This document shows, piece after piece, positions 5,411 through 6,251 of a stretch of DNA of 6,251 nt. This DNA is from Nitrospiria bacterium. Lineage in GTDB: Bacteria; Nitrospirota; CAKKRA01; 9FT-COMBO-42-15. The stretch lies in assembly GCA_919902475.1 (NCBI GenBank), contig CAKKRA010000391.1, positions 1 through 6,251 of the forward strand. The letters run 5' to 3'. Position 1 is the first letter of the stretch; each line of letters begins with the position of its first letter. The notes below the pieces were generated by a model that worked only from the letters and a program-made list of their open reading frames with translations, did not search any database and was not told where the DNA came from. Made by a program: the position numbers and the translations under genes.

Positions 5411-5439
5411 AGATGGTGATTGAAATCAAAGGAGCTTAG
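5411..5439 (+). pseudogene. Possible displaced 3' tail of recX overlapping the alaS start
   Basis: If the 172-bp element and one TTGGGAG copy are removed on paper, the recX frame continues through this stretch as E-MVIEIKGA and stops at TAG 5437-5439, giving a 159-residue RecX overlapping alaS by 20 bases. This is inference: nine extra open codons can occur by chance, and RecX C-termini vary. Confidence 0.35.
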
Positions 5440-6251
5440 AAATAGTTTTATAAATTATTTTGTTCAAAAGGGGCATACCCATGTATTAAGTTCTTCACTC
5501 ATTCCGTTTTCTGATCCTACGCTCCTTTTTACAAATGCCGGCATGGTACAGTTCAAATCTGTATTTACAGGAAATGAAAAGAGAGAATACAAGAGGGCTG
5601 TAAGTGTCCAGAAGTGCATAAGGGCTGGCGGCAAGCATAATGATTTGGAAAATGTTGGAAGGACAGCAAGGCACCATACATTTTTTGAGATGCTTGGGAA
5701 TTTTTCCTTTGGCGACTATTTTAAGGAAGAGGCCATTGAAATGGCATGGGAGCTTCTGACTGAGGTCTTGAAATTGCCAAAGGATAAGCTTTATGTAAGT
5801 GTGTATGAAAAGGATGATGAGGCAGAGGCAATCTGGAGGGATAAAATAGGTGTTCCTTCAGAACGGATTGTGAGGCTCGGTGAAAAGGATAATTTCTGGC
5901 AGATGGGCGATATTGGTCCATGCGGTCCTTGCTCTGAGATACTAATTGACCAGGGGCATGATGTCGGCTGCGGCAGGCCTGAGTGCAAGGTTGGGTGCGA
6001 CTGCGACAGATTTCTTGAGATATGGAACCTCGTCTTTATGCAGTATGAAAGATTAAAGGATGGAAGATTGAACCCTCTGCCAAAGCCGAGCATAGATACA
6101 GGCATGGGCATTGAGAGGCTTGCTGCTGTATGTCAGGGCGTGAAGAGTAATTATGACAGCGACCTCTTTAAACCTATAATTGCCTCAATAGCAGAGCTGT
6201 CAGAAAAGAGCTATGGAAAAGATAACAAGACTGATGTATCCATCAGGGTTA
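5420..6251 (+). CDS. alaS: Alanine-tRNA ligase (AlaRS), 5' part
   Basis: Class II synthetase that charges tRNA-Ala. Only the first 277 codons, most of the catalytic domain, lie in the window; the rest of the aminoacylation domain, the editing domain and the C-Ala domain are beyond it. Diagnostic blocks are SSSLIPFSDPTLLFTNAGM (24-42), RAGGKHNDLENVG (68-80), motif 2 region RHHTFFEMLGNFSFGDYFK (84-102), DNFWQMGDIGPCGPCSEI (157-174), EIWNLVFMQY (200-209) and motif 3 DTGMGIERLAAV (226-237). A four-cysteine insert (C184, C189, C193, C195) precedes EIWN; from memory similar inserts occur in other bacterial AlaRS. The start is TTG, forced by TGA at 5417-5419 and supported by GGGAG at 5406-5410. The N-terminus MKSKELRNSFINYF matches the family well. 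The gene lies 168 bases after recX, a gap created almost wholly by the MITE-like element, so it may once have overlapped recX. No T-box leader is visible. Confidence 0.97.
   Translation, partial: MKSKELRNSFINYFVQKGHTHVLSSSLIPFSDPTLLFTNAGMVQFKSVFTGNEKREYKRAVSVQKCIRAGGKHNDLENVGRTARHHTFFEMLGNFSFGDYFKEEAIEMAWELLTEVLKLPKDKLYVSVYEKDDEAEAIWRDKIGVPSERIVRLGEKDNFWQMGDIGPCGPCSEILIDQGHDVGCGRPECKVGCDCDRFLEIWNLVFMQYERLKDGRLNPLPKPSIDTGMGIERLAAVCQGVKSNYDSDLFKPIIASIAELSEKSYGKDNKTDVSIRV

Overview
The window carries seven genes, all on the + strand and tightly packed: pgpA, cinA, thpR, recA, pilT, recX and the 5' part of alaS. All read as intact conserved bacterial genes. The DNA is moderately A+T-rich and arginine is written mostly AGG/AGA. 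Type IV pilus retraction together with this recA/recX/alaS neighbourhood suggests an uncultivated Gram-negative-type bacterium, perhaps Nitrospirota or a deltaproteobacterial (Desulfobacterota-like) lineage. That placement is an impression from gene content and composition, not a computed result.

Layout. Positions 7-1723 hold pgpA (phosphatidylglycerophosphate phosphatase) and cinA (NMN deamidase / ADP-ribose pyrophosphatase family), overlapping by 11 bases. thpR (2H-family RNA ligase/cyclic phosphodiesterase) follows through an ATGA overlap, so the three look translationally coupled. The thpR-recA gap (2287-2419) is largely filled by an 82-bp C/G-rich palindromic repeat with two hairpins and G-quadruplex-capable tracts on both strands. 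recA has its own strong Shine-Dalgarno after that repeat. pilT lies between recA and its usual partner recX. The recX-alaS junction is interrupted by an A+T-rich element of about 172 bp that has the marks of a MITE: near-terminal inverted repeats, nested hairpins and a flanking 7-bp direct repeat. alaS starts on a TTG codon and runs off the window end.

How the genes fit together. cinA, recA, pilT and recX are, in other bacteria, linked to DNA uptake, recombination and their control, so the order cinA-thpR-recA-pilT-recX could be a loose competence/recombination neighbourhood. pgpA (membrane lipid), thpR (RNA ends) and alaS (translation) are housekeeping passengers.

I see no wholly new multi-gene system. 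The most interesting material is non-coding. The MITE-like element appears to have supplied recX with its present stop codon. Removing it and one direct-repeat copy on paper restores a recX frame that ends inside alaS. The second point is the G4/hairpin repeat in the recA leader. A third is a Walker B substitution in PilT (Gly to Val before the catalytic Glu), which is either a real divergence or a single-base error.
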